From NCBI GenBank assembly GCA_964485515.1, contig CAZALT010000002.1, positions 11,478 through 75,477 of the forward strand: a DNA stretch of 64,000 nucleotides. Reading direction: 5' to 3'. The notes beneath the pieces were generated by a model. That model searched no databases, had not been told where the DNA came from, and worked only from the letters and a program-made list of their open reading frames with translations. Below are positions 1 through 9,271 of this stretch, piece after piece. How positions within the stretch are numbered: the stretch's first letter is position 1; each line of letters opens with the position of its first letter. The position numbers and the translations under genes were made by a program. This DNA comes from CAZALT01 sp964485515 (GTDB taxonomy: Bacteria; Actinomycetota; Acidimicrobiia; Acidimicrobiales; Acidimicrobilacustridaceae).

Positions 1-837
1 CGTGAGGTTGTCGAATCCCCAGGTCTTGGTGGCGACCGGACTCCACGGTCCGGGAGCTCTGCGCCGGTCTTCGACCTGCCCAGCCATGAGGTCTGCCGAC
101 ACGATCGGCCCCGTCGTCGCCTCCCAGTCCGCGCCGGTCGACACGACGAGCGAGCCTGCCTCGAGTTGGCCGAGAAAGGCGACGGTCTCACCGAAGCCAT
201 CGCCTCGCTGCTTGTCACCGTGCATGCCGCGGTACCAGCCGTCGCTGAGGACGACTTCCCATCGGTTCTTCCCGGCGAGCAAGAGGTGATCGATGTCGAA
301 GGTCTGCACCTGGAGGCTCGATGGGTAGCTGGTGAATCCCGGGGTGAACTCGAGATCGCCGACTCGTCGTCCGTTCAGGAACGTCTCGTAGATCCCGTGC
401 GCAGTGGCGTACAGGCGGGAGCGTTGCGCCGGCTTCTCGATCGAGAAGTCATGACGGAAGATCCAGGCCGGACGCCTGCCCGGAGGGAGCGAATCGACCT
501 CAACGGGCTCGATCCAGGAGGCCTGCCAGTCGGTCGGGTCGAGCAGGCCGACCTCGATGACGGAAGGCTCGGACCACGCAGATGGTCGGGCGCCGAGCCA
601 GCTGCGCACACGCCACTCGATGCGATCGCGAGACCGCAGATCGTCGAAGGGCCAGGGGACCAGAACCGATTCCGCCGAGTCGATCTTTGCGTGCCGTCGA
701 TCGTCCAGAGCGATCTCGTAGGCGGTCTGGCGAACGGAGTCTGTGGGGAGCCACCACGACAGGCGAGGGCGACGCACGTCCGTACCGAGGACCGGACCCT
801 CGAGGTGCTCGCAGCGGAGCCGAGTTGGGGAACGCAT
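1..837 (-). CDS. alpha-L-rhamnosidase (GH78), N-terminal 279 residues; gene runs off the window
   Basis: The gene hydrolyses terminal alpha-L-rhamnose from glycosides. Only the N-terminal part is present, because the frame is still open at base 1. The translation begins MRSPTRLRCEHLEGPVLG and continues with a PRLSWWL segment. Later it has the accessory-domain signature GIYETFLNGRRVGD, then FTPGFTSYPSSLQVQTFDI and a VLSDGWYRG segment. These are typical of the N-terminal beta-sandwich domains of bacterial GH78 enzymes. The catalytic barrel lies outside the window, so the active site cannot be checked. The ATG at 837 is the only good start and lies 16 bases from a LacI-type operator. The gene diverges from the transporter operon and fits the rhamnose catabolic genes at 16.9-22.7 kb. 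Confidence 0.88.
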   Translation of the reverse strand, partial: MRSPTRLRCEHLEGPVLGTDVRRPRLSWWLPTDSVRQTAYEIALDDRRHAKIDSAESVLVPWPFDDLRSRDRIEWRVRSWLGARPSAWSEPSVIEVGLLDPTDWQASWIEPVEVDSLPPGRRPAWIFRHDFSIEKPAQRSRLYATAHGIYETFLNGRRVGDLEFTPGFTSYPSSLQVQTFDIDHLLLAGKNRWEVVLSDGWYRGMHGDKQRGDGFGETVAFLGQLEAGSLVVSTGADWEATTGPIVSADLMAGQVEDRRRAPGPWSPVATKTWGFDNLT

Positions 838-852
838 CGGTTCGCAGGTTAC

Positions 853-866
853 TACAAACGTTTGCA
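853..866. promoter_or_regulatory. LacI-family operator in the rhamnosidase/transporter divergent promoter
   Basis: The 14-mer TACAAACGTTTGCA contains the perfect decamer CAAACGTTTG with the central CG step favoured by LacI-family repressors. It differs by one base from the ideal palindrome TGCAAACGTTTGCA. It lies 16 bases from the rhamnosidase start and 67 bases from the binding-protein start, so it could control both directions. A second near-copy lies at 15562-15575 in the other divergent promoter. The likely ligand is the LacI protein encoded at 7305-8294. Confidence 0.7.
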
Positions 867-932
867 TTGCCGAGGTGCTTCGTTTACCTTCGGTTGTTGA
901 ACTGTGACGAACGCAACACTGGAGTGCTTCTG

Positions 933-2222
933 ATGCGAAAGCTCGCCGCCCTGATTTCCGTGACGCTTCTTCTGGCCGTCGGGTGCAAATCAACCGACCC
1001 GGAGGAGGCCGGGACGTCTCCGACGTCGGCGGCTGCGTCAGGTGAGGCGGTCGTCGATGACCGCGCTCCCGGAGTCACCGACACGGAGGTCAAGGTGGGG
1101 GTCACCTACCCCGACTTCGAGGCGCTCGGCGATGCCGTCAACATCAACCACGGCGACTACGAGGCGGTGTACACCGCCGTGATCGATGACCTGAACGCGG
1201 GGGGCGGCATCAACGGGCGCAAGGTCGTGCCCGTCTTCGGAGCCGTGGATCCGTCGAAGTCGACATCGACCGATCAGGTCTGCACGGCGCTGACGCAGGA
1301 CGATCCCGTGTTCGTTGCTCTCGGCCTCTTCTTCGGCGAGAGCGTCATGTGCTTCGTGAACGTGAACGAAACCGCGGTGATCGGCGGGGACATGACGGAG
1401 GAGCGCCTGGCCCAGGCGCGGGCGCCGTGGTTCGCGTTCGACGTCAGCACCGACGCGCTCGTCTCAGCCGTCGACACGTTCGTGGCCGAGGGCGAGCTCG
1501 ACGGTTCAGTCGCCATCTTCATGACCGATCAGGACCAGGCGATCTACGAGAGCATGATCCTGCCCATGCTCCAAGAGGCTGATGTCAACATCGTCGAGAC
1601 GTCGATCCTGAACTCGGCGTTGGACCCTGAGCAGCTCTCGGCCGAGGCGCGGACGGCCTTTCAGAAGTTCGAGTTGGTGCAGGCAGACACGATCCTGTCG
1701 ATCGGTCAGGGCACGGCCGGCGGCGTGTTCGACGGGTTGGCGGACTTGCCGGCCTACCGACCGAGCCTCCTCTTCACCTCGACCAACTCCGTCAACGCCT
1801 ATGCAAAGGACACGACTCGCGACGCATCCGTGTTCGAGGGGGCTATCGCCATGGGCGTCTACGGCCCACCAGATGCCTACCTCGAACTCGGTGGCATCAC
1901 CGAAGCGTGCTTCGACGTCATCCGAGCAGCTGGCATCGAGCTGAACCCGCCGTCGGAGGTGGCGCCAGGCGATCCGAACACCGTGGTCGCGGCGCTCGCT
2001 GCGTGTCAGCAGATCGCGCTGCTGGAGGCGCTGCTCGAGGGCGCTGGGCCCGAGCTCAACTACGGAACCTTCCAGACAGCGGGCTACAACCTCGGCGAGA
2101 TCGAGCTCCCCGGCGAACCCAAGCCGTTCTTCTACGGCCCGCCCCCGTCTATCGACGGCGACCGTGAGCTGTACCGCTTCGTGTTCGACGTGAACGAACG
2201 CGCCTTCGTACAGGCGCCATAG
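933..2222 (+). CDS. HAAT-family ABC transporter substrate-binding lipoprotein
   Basis: This is an extracytoplasmic receptor that would deliver its ligand to the Liv-type permease encoded downstream. The start MRKLAALISVTLLLAVGC has a signal peptide and a lipobox ending at Cys18, so the mature protein is a lipoprotein. The body has the type-1 periplasmic-binding fold of the branched-chain amino-acid (HAAT) class: VKVGVTYPDF, then DDLNAGGGINGRKV, the usual second-lobe hinge and 429 residues in total. GGAG at 921-924 supports the ATG at 933 over upstream in-frame starts. It is the first gene of an operon with both transporter fusions, LacI and the oxidoreductase. The ligand is unknown. Context suggests a glycoside or its aglycone rather than an amino acid. 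Confidence 0.9.
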   Translation: MRKLAALISVTLLLAVGCKSTDPEEAGTSPTSAAASGEAVVDDRAPGVTDTEVKVGVTYPDFEALGDAVNINHGDYEAVYTAVIDDLNAGGGINGRKVVPVFGAVDPSKSTSTDQVCTALTQDDPVFVALGLFFGESVMCFVNVNETAVIGGDMTEERLAQARAPWFAFDVSTDALVSAVDTFVAEGELDGSVAIFMTDQDQAIYESMILPMLQEADVNIVETSILNSALDPEQLSAEARTAFQKFELVQADTILSIGQGTAGGVFDGLADLPAYRPSLLFTSTNSVNAYAKDTTRDASVFEGAIAMGVYGPPDAYLELGGITEACFDVIRAAGIELNPPSEVAPGDPNTVVAALAACQQIALLEALLEGAGPELNYGTFQTAGYNLGEIELPGEPKPFFYGPPPSIDGDRELYRFVFDVNERAFVQAP

Positions 2223-2253
2223 GCGTCCGACCCGTCTCGGAAGGCTCCTCTAC

Positions 2254-4437
2254 ATGAGCGATCAGGAATCGGCGGCAACCGCCCTCGCAGGGAACATCCT
2301 CGACATCGAGGACGAGGTCAGCAGCGCGCCAGCCGAGGTCGACGTCGCCGAGGAGGACCTACCTGGCGTCGGCGAGAAGCTCTACCTTCGCGACGCGCTG
2401 CGCATGGGCGGCGCGTACACGATCGTGGTGCTCGTCCTGCTGAACTCGCTCGACGAGCTCGAGTCGGCAGCGCTCGGGACGCTGGCTCCTGACATCCGTG
2501 ACTCGTTGGGAGTGAGCAACGGCGTCATCGTCTTCATCGTCGCCGCGACATCCGGCTTCCTCGTGCTCGGTGCGCTCCCCATGGGTTGGCTGGCCGACCG
2601 CTTCCGTCGTGGACGAATCATCGGGTTCGCGAGCCTCGCGTTCGCCGGGCTGGTCGCGCTGTCCGGTTTCGCGGTGAACGCCTTCATGCTGTTCCTCGCC
2701 CGCGCCGGCGTCGGAGTCGCAAAGTCGAACACGCTCGTCGTGCACGGGTCGCTTCTCGCCGACCAGTACCCGATCGCCACGCGCGGTCGGATGGCTGCGA
2801 TCACAACTACCGCCGGTCGCGTGGTCGGCACGCTGAGCCCGTTGGCCGTCGGCGGCATCGCGGTGCTCGCTGGTGGCTCGAGTGGCTGGCGATGGGCGTT
2901 CTTCGTGCTCGCCATCCCCGTCGCGATCCTCGCCTGGTTTGCCTTTCGTCTCCCCGAGCCACCTCGCGGTCAGTACGAGAAGAAGGATGTGTTGGGCGAA
3001 GTCTTCGAGGATGCCGATCCCGCGCCCATCTCGATCGAGGCGGCCTTCGCTCGTCTCCTGCAGATCGGCACGATACGAACCGCAGTGTTCGGCTTCGCAG
3101 CTCTCGGGTTCGGCCTCTTCACGGTTCCCGTCGTCGCGAGCATCTTCTTGGAGGAGGAGTACGGCCTCGATTCCTTCGGTCGCGGAGCGGTGACGACCGT
3201 GACCGGTGTTGTCGCACTGGTCTTCTTGCCCTTCGTCGGTCGGGCGTACGACTCTTCCTACCAAGCAGATCCTGCTCGCGCGCTGCGCTTGCTCGCCTGG
3301 CTGATCCTGCCCACCGCGGTGCTGACCCCGCTTCAGTTCATGATGCCGAACCCGGTGCTCTACGCGATCGTGGCGACCGTGCCAGCGGTGATGCTCGCGG
3401 CCGCGTTCACCTGCGTCCAACCGCTCCTGCTGACCGTCGTGCCCTACCAGCTCCGCGGCATCGGTGCCGCGCTGGGCGCGGTCTATCTGTTCTTCGTCGG
3501 GGCCGTCGGGGGCGCTCTGCTGTCGGCGCTCCTGGTCGACGCGTTCGGGCCGCGGCTCACCGTGTTGGTGATCGCCTTTCCCTCGTCCCTCGTGGGAGGA
3601 CTGCTTCTGCTGCGCGGCTCGACGTACGTCCACGATGACCTGGCCATGATCGTCAACGAGCTTCGAGACGAGCAGGCCGAACACGAACGGATGCAAGAAG
3701 ACCTCGCCGACGTGCCCGCGATCCAGGCCAGTCACCTCGACTTCTCCTACGGCCCGGTGCAGATCCTGTTCGACGTCGGGTTCGAGGTGCGCACAGGCGA
3801 GACGCTCGCCCTGCTCGGCACCAACGGCGCGGGGAAGTCGACCGTGCTCCGCGCCATCGCCGGATTGGGCACGCCCTCTCGAGGCGCGGTGCGTCACCAC
3901 GGTCGATCCATCACCTACGCCGCTCCCGAGCAGCGCACCCGGGCGGGGATCCTCCTTCTGCCGGGTGGCAAGAGCGTGTTCGGAGACATGACCGTGCTGG
4001 AGAACCTCGAGATGGCGACGTGGAACTTCCGCAGTGACAAGGAGGATCTGCAACGGCGGATCGATGCATCACTCGAGCTCTTCCCCGAGCTGAAGGCCCT
4101 CGAGCTTCAGCGGGCCTCGTCACTGTCCGGCGGTCAGCAGCAGATGCTGGCTCTCGCAGGTGTCATCGCATGTGAGCCCGATGTGCTGATGATCGACGAG
4201 CTCTCGCTCGGTCTTGCGCCCGTGATCGTCGAGCGACTGGTGGAGGTGATCCGGCAGCTCCGAGAGCGGAACATGACGATCATCGTCGTCGAGCAGTCCC
4301 TCAACGTGGCAGCCGCCATCGCCGACCGAGCGGTGTTCCTCGAGAAGGGCCATGTGAGGTTCGAGGGAGCCATCGCGGACCTTGTCGAACGTGATGATCT
4401 TGCTCGGGCCGTCTTCCTCGGTGCCGAGGGCGGCTGA
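2254..4437 (+). CDS. MFS transporter fused to a LivF-type ABC ATPase
   Basis: Two unrelated transport modules share one 727-residue chain. Residues about 50-470 form a major-facilitator domain with about twelve membrane segments and the loop-2/3 motif GWLADRFRRGR. Residues about 489-727 form a LivF-type ATPase with Walker A GTNGAGKST near 521, signature LSGGQQQ near 624 and Walker B VLMIDE near 643. It lies 31 bases after the binding-protein gene and its TGA overlaps the ATG of the Liv fusion. It probably supplies the second ATPase of the HAAT transporter, which would otherwise lack LivF. Whether the MFS half works as an independent permease, an efflux path or a membrane anchor is unknown. 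The reading frame is continuous, so this does not look like a frameshift artefact. Confidence 0.9.
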   Translation: MSDQESAATALAGNILDIEDEVSSAPAEVDVAEEDLPGVGEKLYLRDALRMGGAYTIVVLVLLNSLDELESAALGTLAPDIRDSLGVSNGVIVFIVAATSGFLVLGALPMGWLADRFRRGRIIGFASLAFAGLVALSGFAVNAFMLFLARAGVGVAKSNTLVVHGSLLADQYPIATRGRMAAITTTAGRVVGTLSPLAVGGIAVLAGGSSGWRWAFFVLAIPVAILAWFAFRLPEPPRGQYEKKDVLGEVFEDADPAPISIEAAFARLLQIGTIRTAVFGFAALGFGLFTVPVVASIFLEEEYGLDSFGRGAVTTVTGVVALVFLPFVGRAYDSSYQADPARALRLLAWLILPTAVLTPLQFMMPNPVLYAIVATVPAVMLAAAFTCVQPLLLTVVPYQLRGIGAALGAVYLFFVGAVGGALLSALLVDAFGPRLTVLVIAFPSSLVGGLLLLRGSTYVHDDLAMIVNELRDEQAEHERMQEDLADVPAIQASHLDFSYGPVQILFDVGFEVRTGETLALLGTNGAGKSTVLRAIAGLGTPSRGAVRHHGRSITYAAPEQRTRAGILLLPGGKSVFGDMTVLENLEMATWNFRSDKEDLQRRIDASLELFPELKALELQRASSLSGGQQQMLALAGVIACEPDVLMIDELSLGLAPVIVERLVEVIRQLRERNMTIIVVEQSLNVAAAIADRAVFLEKGHVRFEGAIADLVERDDLARAVFLGAEGG

Positions 4438-7295
4438 TGTTCGGCGCGTCGGTGTTCACCCAACAGGTCCTCTTCAATGGGATCGTCCAGGGACTGGTCT
4501 ACGGGCTGCTCGCCATCGCCGTGGTGCTCGTGTATCGCTCGACGAAGGTGGTCAACTTCGCCGCTGGGAACATGGGCCTCGTCGGCGCGGGGCTCTTCGT
4601 CATGTGCGAGGTCAACTACGACATCCCCTATTGGGTGTCACTCGGCATCGCCCTGATCGCGGGCGTCGCCTACGGAGCGATCGTGGAGCTGGTTGTCGTC
4701 CGTCGACTCTTCCGCGCTCCGCGCGTCATCCTGCTCGTCGCGACCATCGGCGTTGCGCAGCTCTCGCTCCTCATCCTGAACGCCTTCCCCGACGTCGTCG
4801 GGGAGCGCCTGCCGTGGCCGCAGGCGACGAGCTCGACGTGGAACCTGGGGAACATCTCGATCAGCGGCGCGCAGATGGCGATCGTCGTCGTCGCGCCGGT
4901 CCTTGCCATCGGCCTCGGAGCGTTCCTCAACAGGACAGCGATCGGCCGCACCGTGCGGGCCGCGGCCGACGACCCCGATCTGGCTCGCCTGCGCGGGATC
5001 AACCCGAAGCTGCTCTCGACGTTGGTGTGGGCCATAGCCGGCGTGCTGTCGACCGCGGCGATCATCATGCGCACCGGGCTCGATGGCACGACGCTCGGGC
5101 TGCAGGCCGTCGGCGCGGAGACGTTGCTCCGCGCCCTCATCGCCGCAGCGATCGCTCGCTTCAGCTCGTTTCGGACCGCGTTGCTCGCCGCGGTGCTGAT
5201 CGGCCTCGGCGAGTCGCTCGTCCGCTTCAATTTCACCGACCAGCCCGGTACGACAGAGATCGTGCTGCTCGTCGTCGTGCTCGTCGCGGTGGCGATCCAG
5301 GGCCGGCGCGGCGACGGGGGATGGCCGTCCTCGCCCTTCTCGTTCATCCCCGAGACTGCGGCACTTCCCGCCCGCCTGCGTGAGATCTGGTGGGTACGGA
5401 ACATCAACCGTCTTGCCTTGCTCCCGTTCTTCGCTGCAGCGGTCGCCCTGCCCTTCATCGTGACCAAGCCGTCACAGCAGCTCTTGTGGACGACGATCCT
5501 CGCCTTTGCCATCTGTGCGCTGTCGCTCACGGTCCTCACCGGGTGGGCCGGCCAGCTGTCGCTCGGACAGATGGCGCTGGCCGGCCTGGCTGCACTGAGC
5601 GGGGCAGCCCTGGCCCGCGGTCTCGTCCTTGACTGGACGGTCGCGGGAACCCGAGTGATCTACATCGAGCTGTACGGCATCCCGTTCGTCCTCTCGATCC
5701 TCGTCGGAGCGATCATCGCCGCTCTCGTCGCCGTGCTGATCGGTGCCGGTGCGCTGCGAGTGCGTGGTCTCATGCTCGCCGTCACGACCTTCGCCTTCGC
5801 GATCGCAGCAAGCAGTTGGCTGTTCAAGCTCGATGTCCTCAGCGGGGGCAGTGCACTCTCGGTGCCGTACAACCGTGAAGACCTCGGAAGCATCGAGCTC
5901 GGGGATCAGCGGAACTACTACTTCTTCACGCTCGCTGCGTTGGTGCTCGTCATGGCCGCACTCGGCCGCATCCGTCGATCCGGCGTCGGTCGATCCACGC
6001 TCGCGGTGCGGGACAACGAGAACAGCGCCGCGGCGTACACGATCAGCCCATCCTTCGTGAAGCTCCGCGCGTTCGCCCTCTCGGGTTTCGTCGCCGGTCT
6101 GGGTGGAGCGCTGCTGGCTGGCGGGAGCCAGCAGATCCCGCTCAACGATTCCTACTTCACGGTCGAGTTCTCGCTGACGTTGGTCGCGCTCATCGTCATC
6201 GGCGGCATGGGTTCCACGACGGGCGCCGTCGTCGGCGCCCTCTGGGTGATCGGACTTCCGGCGCTGTTCCCCGACAACGAGCTCTTCCCGCTCCTGGCCT
6301 CGAGCATCGGTCTGCTTGTGCTGCTCCTCTACTTCCCGGGCGGTCTCATGCACATCGCTCACCGGGCCAGGTCCGGGCTGTACGCGTGGATGGTGAACCA
6401 CCTCCCTCCCGCAGAGAAGAGGGTCGTGGCCGCACCCGCGATCATCGGACGCTCCGCGGACCGCACAGCGACGTCACACGCGACGCTGAGGTGCCGAGAT
6501 GTGTTCGTGCGATTCGGTGGAGTCCACGCCAACGCGGGCATCGACCTCGAGGTGAACGAGGGCGAGGTCGTCGGGCTGATAGGGACCAATGGCGCCGGCA
6601 AGTCGACACTGATGAACGCCATCGGCGGCTACGTGCAGGCGACGGGCTCGATCGACCTGCTGGGCACCGAGCTGCGAGGGATGTCTGCGGCCAAGCGTGC
6701 TCGCCTCGGTCTCGGTCGCACGTTCCAGGCGGCTCGCCTCTTCCCCGAACTGACGGTTCGTGAGTCGATACAGGTGGCGCTCGAAGCTCGAGGTCGGACC
6801 AGCCTCCTCGAGGTCGCCCTTTTCTCGCCGCGGCAGGTGCGAGCGGAACGTCGTCGGAGGTCTGAGGCCGACGAGCTGATCGACTTCCTCGGCCTTGGTC
6901 GCTACGCCGACAAACCCGTGCTCGTCCTGTCTACCGGCACGCGCCGGATCGTTGAGCTGGCAGGCCTGCTTGCGCTCGACGCTCGACTTCTCTGTCTCGA
7001 CGAACCCACGGCAGGCGTCGCCCAGCGAGAAGCTGAAGCCATGGGCCCCCTGCTGACCGAGATCCGGCGCCAGCTCGGGGCGTCGATGATCATCATCGAG
7101 CACGACATGCCTCTGGTCATGGGGGTGAGCGACCGCGTCTACTGCTTGGAGCTGGGCAAGGTCATCGCCGAGGGCACCCCGGAGGTCGTTCGCAACGACC
7201 CGCTGGTCATCGCCAGCTACCTGGGCACCGACGAGAGAACGATCGCACGGAGCGGTACCGCTGCCACCGCCGAGCAGTCCACCGCTGGCCGATAG
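4437..7295 (+). CDS. LivH-LivM-LivG fusion: HAAT ABC transporter permeases plus ATPase
   Basis: A 952-residue triple fusion forms the membrane core of the HAAT importer. Residues about 1-290 are a LivH-like permease and about 320-640 a LivM-like permease with the motif GWAGQLSLGQ near 370. Residues about 665-930 are a LivG-like ATPase with Walker A GTNGAGKST near 717. The ATPase signature is LSTGTRR instead of LSGGQ, and Walker B is LLCLDEPT. With the MFS-LivF fusion upstream, this gives a complete two-permease, two-ATPase importer on two polypeptides. The ATG overlaps the upstream TGA by one base, implying translational coupling. LacI follows after nine bases. Confidence 0.92.
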   Translation: MFGASVFTQQVLFNGIVQGLVYGLLAIAVVLVYRSTKVVNFAAGNMGLVGAGLFVMCEVNYDIPYWVSLGIALIAGVAYGAIVELVVVRRLFRAPRVILLVATIGVAQLSLLILNAFPDVVGERLPWPQATSSTWNLGNISISGAQMAIVVVAPVLAIGLGAFLNRTAIGRTVRAAADDPDLARLRGINPKLLSTLVWAIAGVLSTAAIIMRTGLDGTTLGLQAVGAETLLRALIAAAIARFSSFRTALLAAVLIGLGESLVRFNFTDQPGTTEIVLLVVVLVAVAIQGRRGDGGWPSSPFSFIPETAALPARLREIWWVRNINRLALLPFFAAAVALPFIVTKPSQQLLWTTILAFAICALSLTVLTGWAGQLSLGQMALAGLAALSGAALARGLVLDWTVAGTRVIYIELYGIPFVLSILVGAIIAALVAVLIGAGALRVRGLMLAVTTFAFAIAASSWLFKLDVLSGGSALSVPYNREDLGSIELGDQRNYYFFTLAALVLVMAALGRIRRSGVGRSTLAVRDNENSAAAYTISPSFVKLRAFALSGFVAGLGGALLAGGSQQIPLNDSYFTVEFSLTLVALIVIGGMGSTTGAVVGALWVIGLPALFPDNELFPLLASSIGLLVLLLYFPGGLMHIAHRARSGLYAWMVNHLPPAEKRVVAAPAIIGRSADRTATSHATLRCRDVFVRFGGVHANAGIDLEVNEGEVVGLIGTNGAGKSTLMNAIGGYVQATGSIDLLGTELRGMSAAKRARLGLGRTFQAARLFPELTVRESIQVALEARGRTSLLEVALFSPRQVRAERRRRSEADELIDFLGLGRYADKPVLVLSTGTRRIVELAGLLALDARLLCLDEPTAGVAQREAEAMGPLLTEIRRQLGASMIIIEHDMPLVMGVSDRVYCLELGKVIAEGTPEVVRNDPLVIASYLGTDERTIARSGTAATAEQSTAGR

Positions 7296-7304
7296 GGTCC
7301 CGAG

Positions 7305-8294
7305 ATGGCACCGAAGAGCTCTCGCGTGACGATCCTCGACGTCGCTGAGCTCGCCGGCGTGCACTTCGCCACGGTGTCGAGGACGCTCAACCGGCCAGAG
7401 GTCGTCGCCGAGGACACGCGAATCCGCGTGCAACGGGCGGTCGACGAGCTCGGCTTCGTCCCCAACCGTGCGGCACGGGGTCTGATCACGGGAAGGACCG
7501 GCAACATCGCGGTGATCGTGCCTGACATCACGAACCCGTTCTTCGCCCTGCTCGTCCGCTCGGTGGAACGAGCGGCACGCGACGCCGATCTACAGGTTCT
7601 CCTCGTCGATACCGGCGAGCAAGCCGACGAGGAGGAACGTGCGGCGCGGATGATCGCACCCGAGGTGGACGGCCTGATCGTCGTGTCTCCCCGCAAGCTG
7701 CACCGGTCCGTCACCGATGGTTCCACGCCGACGGTCTTCGTCAATCGCCCGGTCAAGAACCGTGCCTCGGTCGTCATGCGAACGGCCGAGGCGGCAACGG
7801 ATGCGCTTCGCCATCTCAGCGATCTGGGCCACCAGCGGTTGGTCTACGTCGGAGGACCAAAGGGAGCATGGGCGGCGACCGAGCGACGCGACACGGTGAC
7901 GCGCATCGGAAAGGCGAGCGGTGTGGAGGTGCTGGTCGCGCGTGCCGACGCGCCGACCGTCGCCGGCGCGTCAGGAGCGGTCGACGTCATCCTCGACAGT
8001 GGGGCCACCGCGGTCATGGCGTTCAACGACCAGCTCGCGCTCGGTCTGATCTCCGGACTCACCCGTCGGGGTGTTCGAGTCCCGGATGACATCAGCGTGG
8101 TGGGCTGCGACGACGTGCCGCTGGCGGAGCTCGTCGCTCCACCGCTCACCACGATCACCATGCCGACGGAAGCAGCAGGAATCGCAGCGGTCGAGCTCCT
8201 CACGGGCGAGCCTCGCACGGTCGAACTCGCGGGGTCGTTCATCGTGCGTGGCTCCACCGGCCCTGTGTCAGACCGAAACCGACGCGGCCGGTGA
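7305..8294 (+). CDS. LacI-family transcriptional regulator
   Basis: The protein is a 329-residue repressor-type regulator. Its N-terminal helix-turn-helix reads VTILDVAELAGVHFATVSRTLN, the classical LacI headpiece, followed by the hinge segment VPNRAARGLITGRTG that places a helix in the minor groove. Residues about 65-320 form the periplasmic-binding-like ligand domain, with IAVIVPDITNPFF and the C-terminal VVGCDDVPLAELVAPPLTTI. It is encoded within the transporter operon and overlaps the oxidoreductase gene. Two palindromic operators of the expected kind (853-866 and 15562-15575) suggest it controls this operon, the rhamnosidase, the glucuronate operon and the rhamnose operon. The inducer is unknown and could be a released sugar or a pathway intermediate. 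Confidence 0.93.
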   Translation: MAPKSSRVTILDVAELAGVHFATVSRTLNRPEVVAEDTRIRVQRAVDELGFVPNRAARGLITGRTGNIAVIVPDITNPFFALLVRSVERAARDADLQVLLVDTGEQADEEERAARMIAPEVDGLIVVSPRKLHRSVTDGSTPTVFVNRPVKNRASVVMRTAEAATDALRHLSDLGHQRLVYVGGPKGAWAATERRDTVTRIGKASGVEVLVARADAPTVAGASGAVDVILDSGATAVMAFNDQLALGLISGLTRRGVRVPDDISVVGCDDVPLAELVAPPLTTITMPTEAAGIAAVELLTGEPRTVELAGSFIVRGSTGPVSDRNRRGR

Positions 8295-9271
8295 CGAGCC
8301 GGGACATCCGATGGGGCATTGCAGGCACGGGTGCGATCGCTGCTGGGTTTTCCGAGGCACTCGGTCAGGTCGAGGGCGCGGCCCTTCACGCGGTGGGATC
8401 ACGGAACCTCGCCACAGCGGAGGCCTTCGGCGAGCGTTTCGGAATTCCCCGACGGTATGGGTCGTACGACGATCTCGCCCGGGATGCCGAGCTCGACGTC
8501 ATCTACGTCGCGACGCCGCAGTCGCGCCACGCAGCCGACGCGATCAGCTTCCTTCAGGCCGGTAGGCACGTGCTGTGCGAGAAGCCCTTTGCGCTCGATG
8601 CGAGCGAGGCCCGATCGATGGCCGAGGCTGCGGAGGCCAACGATCGGTTCCTCATGGAGGCGATGTGGACGCGGTTCCTGCCGGCCTACCGCCGTCTTGC
8701 CGAGCTGTTGCGAGATGGCCGGATCGGAGAGGTTCTCCTGGTCGAGGGAGACTTCGGCTTCAGGAGGGACTTCGACCCGGAGCATCGCCTCTTCCGTCAG
8801 GATCTCGGCGGGGGTGGGCTGCTCGATCTCGGCGTCTACCCCCTGCAACTCTGCTCGTTCGTCCTCGGTCCTCCCGTGGCGGTGGCCGCTCGCGGCGTGA
8901 TCGGATCGACCGGGGTCGACGAGATCGTGTGCGCCGTCCTCGAGCATCCAGGTGGAGCGATGGGAGTGATCAAGGCGGGGCTCCGGGTCGGAATGGCCTG
9001 CACCGGTCGGATCGCTGGTACCCACGGGGTCATCGAGCTGCCCGCCCTGATGCACTGCCCCGACACCCTCGTGGTCTCCGATATCGGCGGGAGTGAGCGC
9101 CTCGACCTCAGCTACGAAGGGAGTGGCCTCCGATTCGAGATCGAAGAGGTCCAACGCTGCATCCGGGCTGGACTGCGAGTGAGCGAGGTGATGCCCGTCG
9201 CCGAAAGCATCTCGCTGATGGAGACGCTCGACACGATCCGGGCGCAGATCGGCCTGCAGTTCACGGCCTGA
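8291..9271 (+). CDS. Gfo/Idh/MocA-family NAD(P)-dependent oxidoreductase
   Basis: A 326-residue enzyme with a Rossmann domain (IAGTGAIAAGFSEAL near residues 9-23) and the family hallmark CEKPFAL near residue 97. The C-terminal alpha/beta substrate domain has the common GGGLLDLGVYPLQLC segment. Family members oxidise or reduce sugars, inositols and glycosides at ring carbons. The GTG start overlaps the LacI stop (GTGA), so it is co-translated with the regulator. It may modify the imported glycoside or one of its sugars, for example by 3-keto formation. No substrate can be read from the sequence. Its 3' end overlaps the convergent LarA-type gene by 11 bases. Confidence 0.9.
   Translation: MTSRDIRWGIAGTGAIAAGFSEALGQVEGAALHAVGSRNLATAEAFGERFGIPRRYGSYDDLARDAELDVIYVATPQSRHAADAISFLQAGRHVLCEKPFALDASEARSMAEAAEANDRFLMEAMWTRFLPAYRRLAELLRDGRIGEVLLVEGDFGFRRDFDPEHRLFRQDLGGGGLLDLGVYPLQLCSFVLGPPVAVAARGVIGSTGVDEIVCAVLEHPGGAMGVIKAGLRVGMACTGRIAGTHGVIELPALMHCPDTLVVSDIGGSERLDLSYEGSGLRFEIEEVQRCIRAGLRVSEVMPVAESISLMETLDTIRAQIGLQFTA

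Noticed and set aside
166..900. Plus-strand frame of 244 codons at the left edge
   Set aside because: It is antisense to the GH78 gene, whose translation has clear family motifs. The plus-strand product has no recognisable domain.
2359..4053. Minus-strand frame of 564 codons
   Set aside because: Antisense to the MFS-LivF gene. It is rich in His, Glu, Gln and Arg, as expected for a shadow of GC-rich coding DNA.
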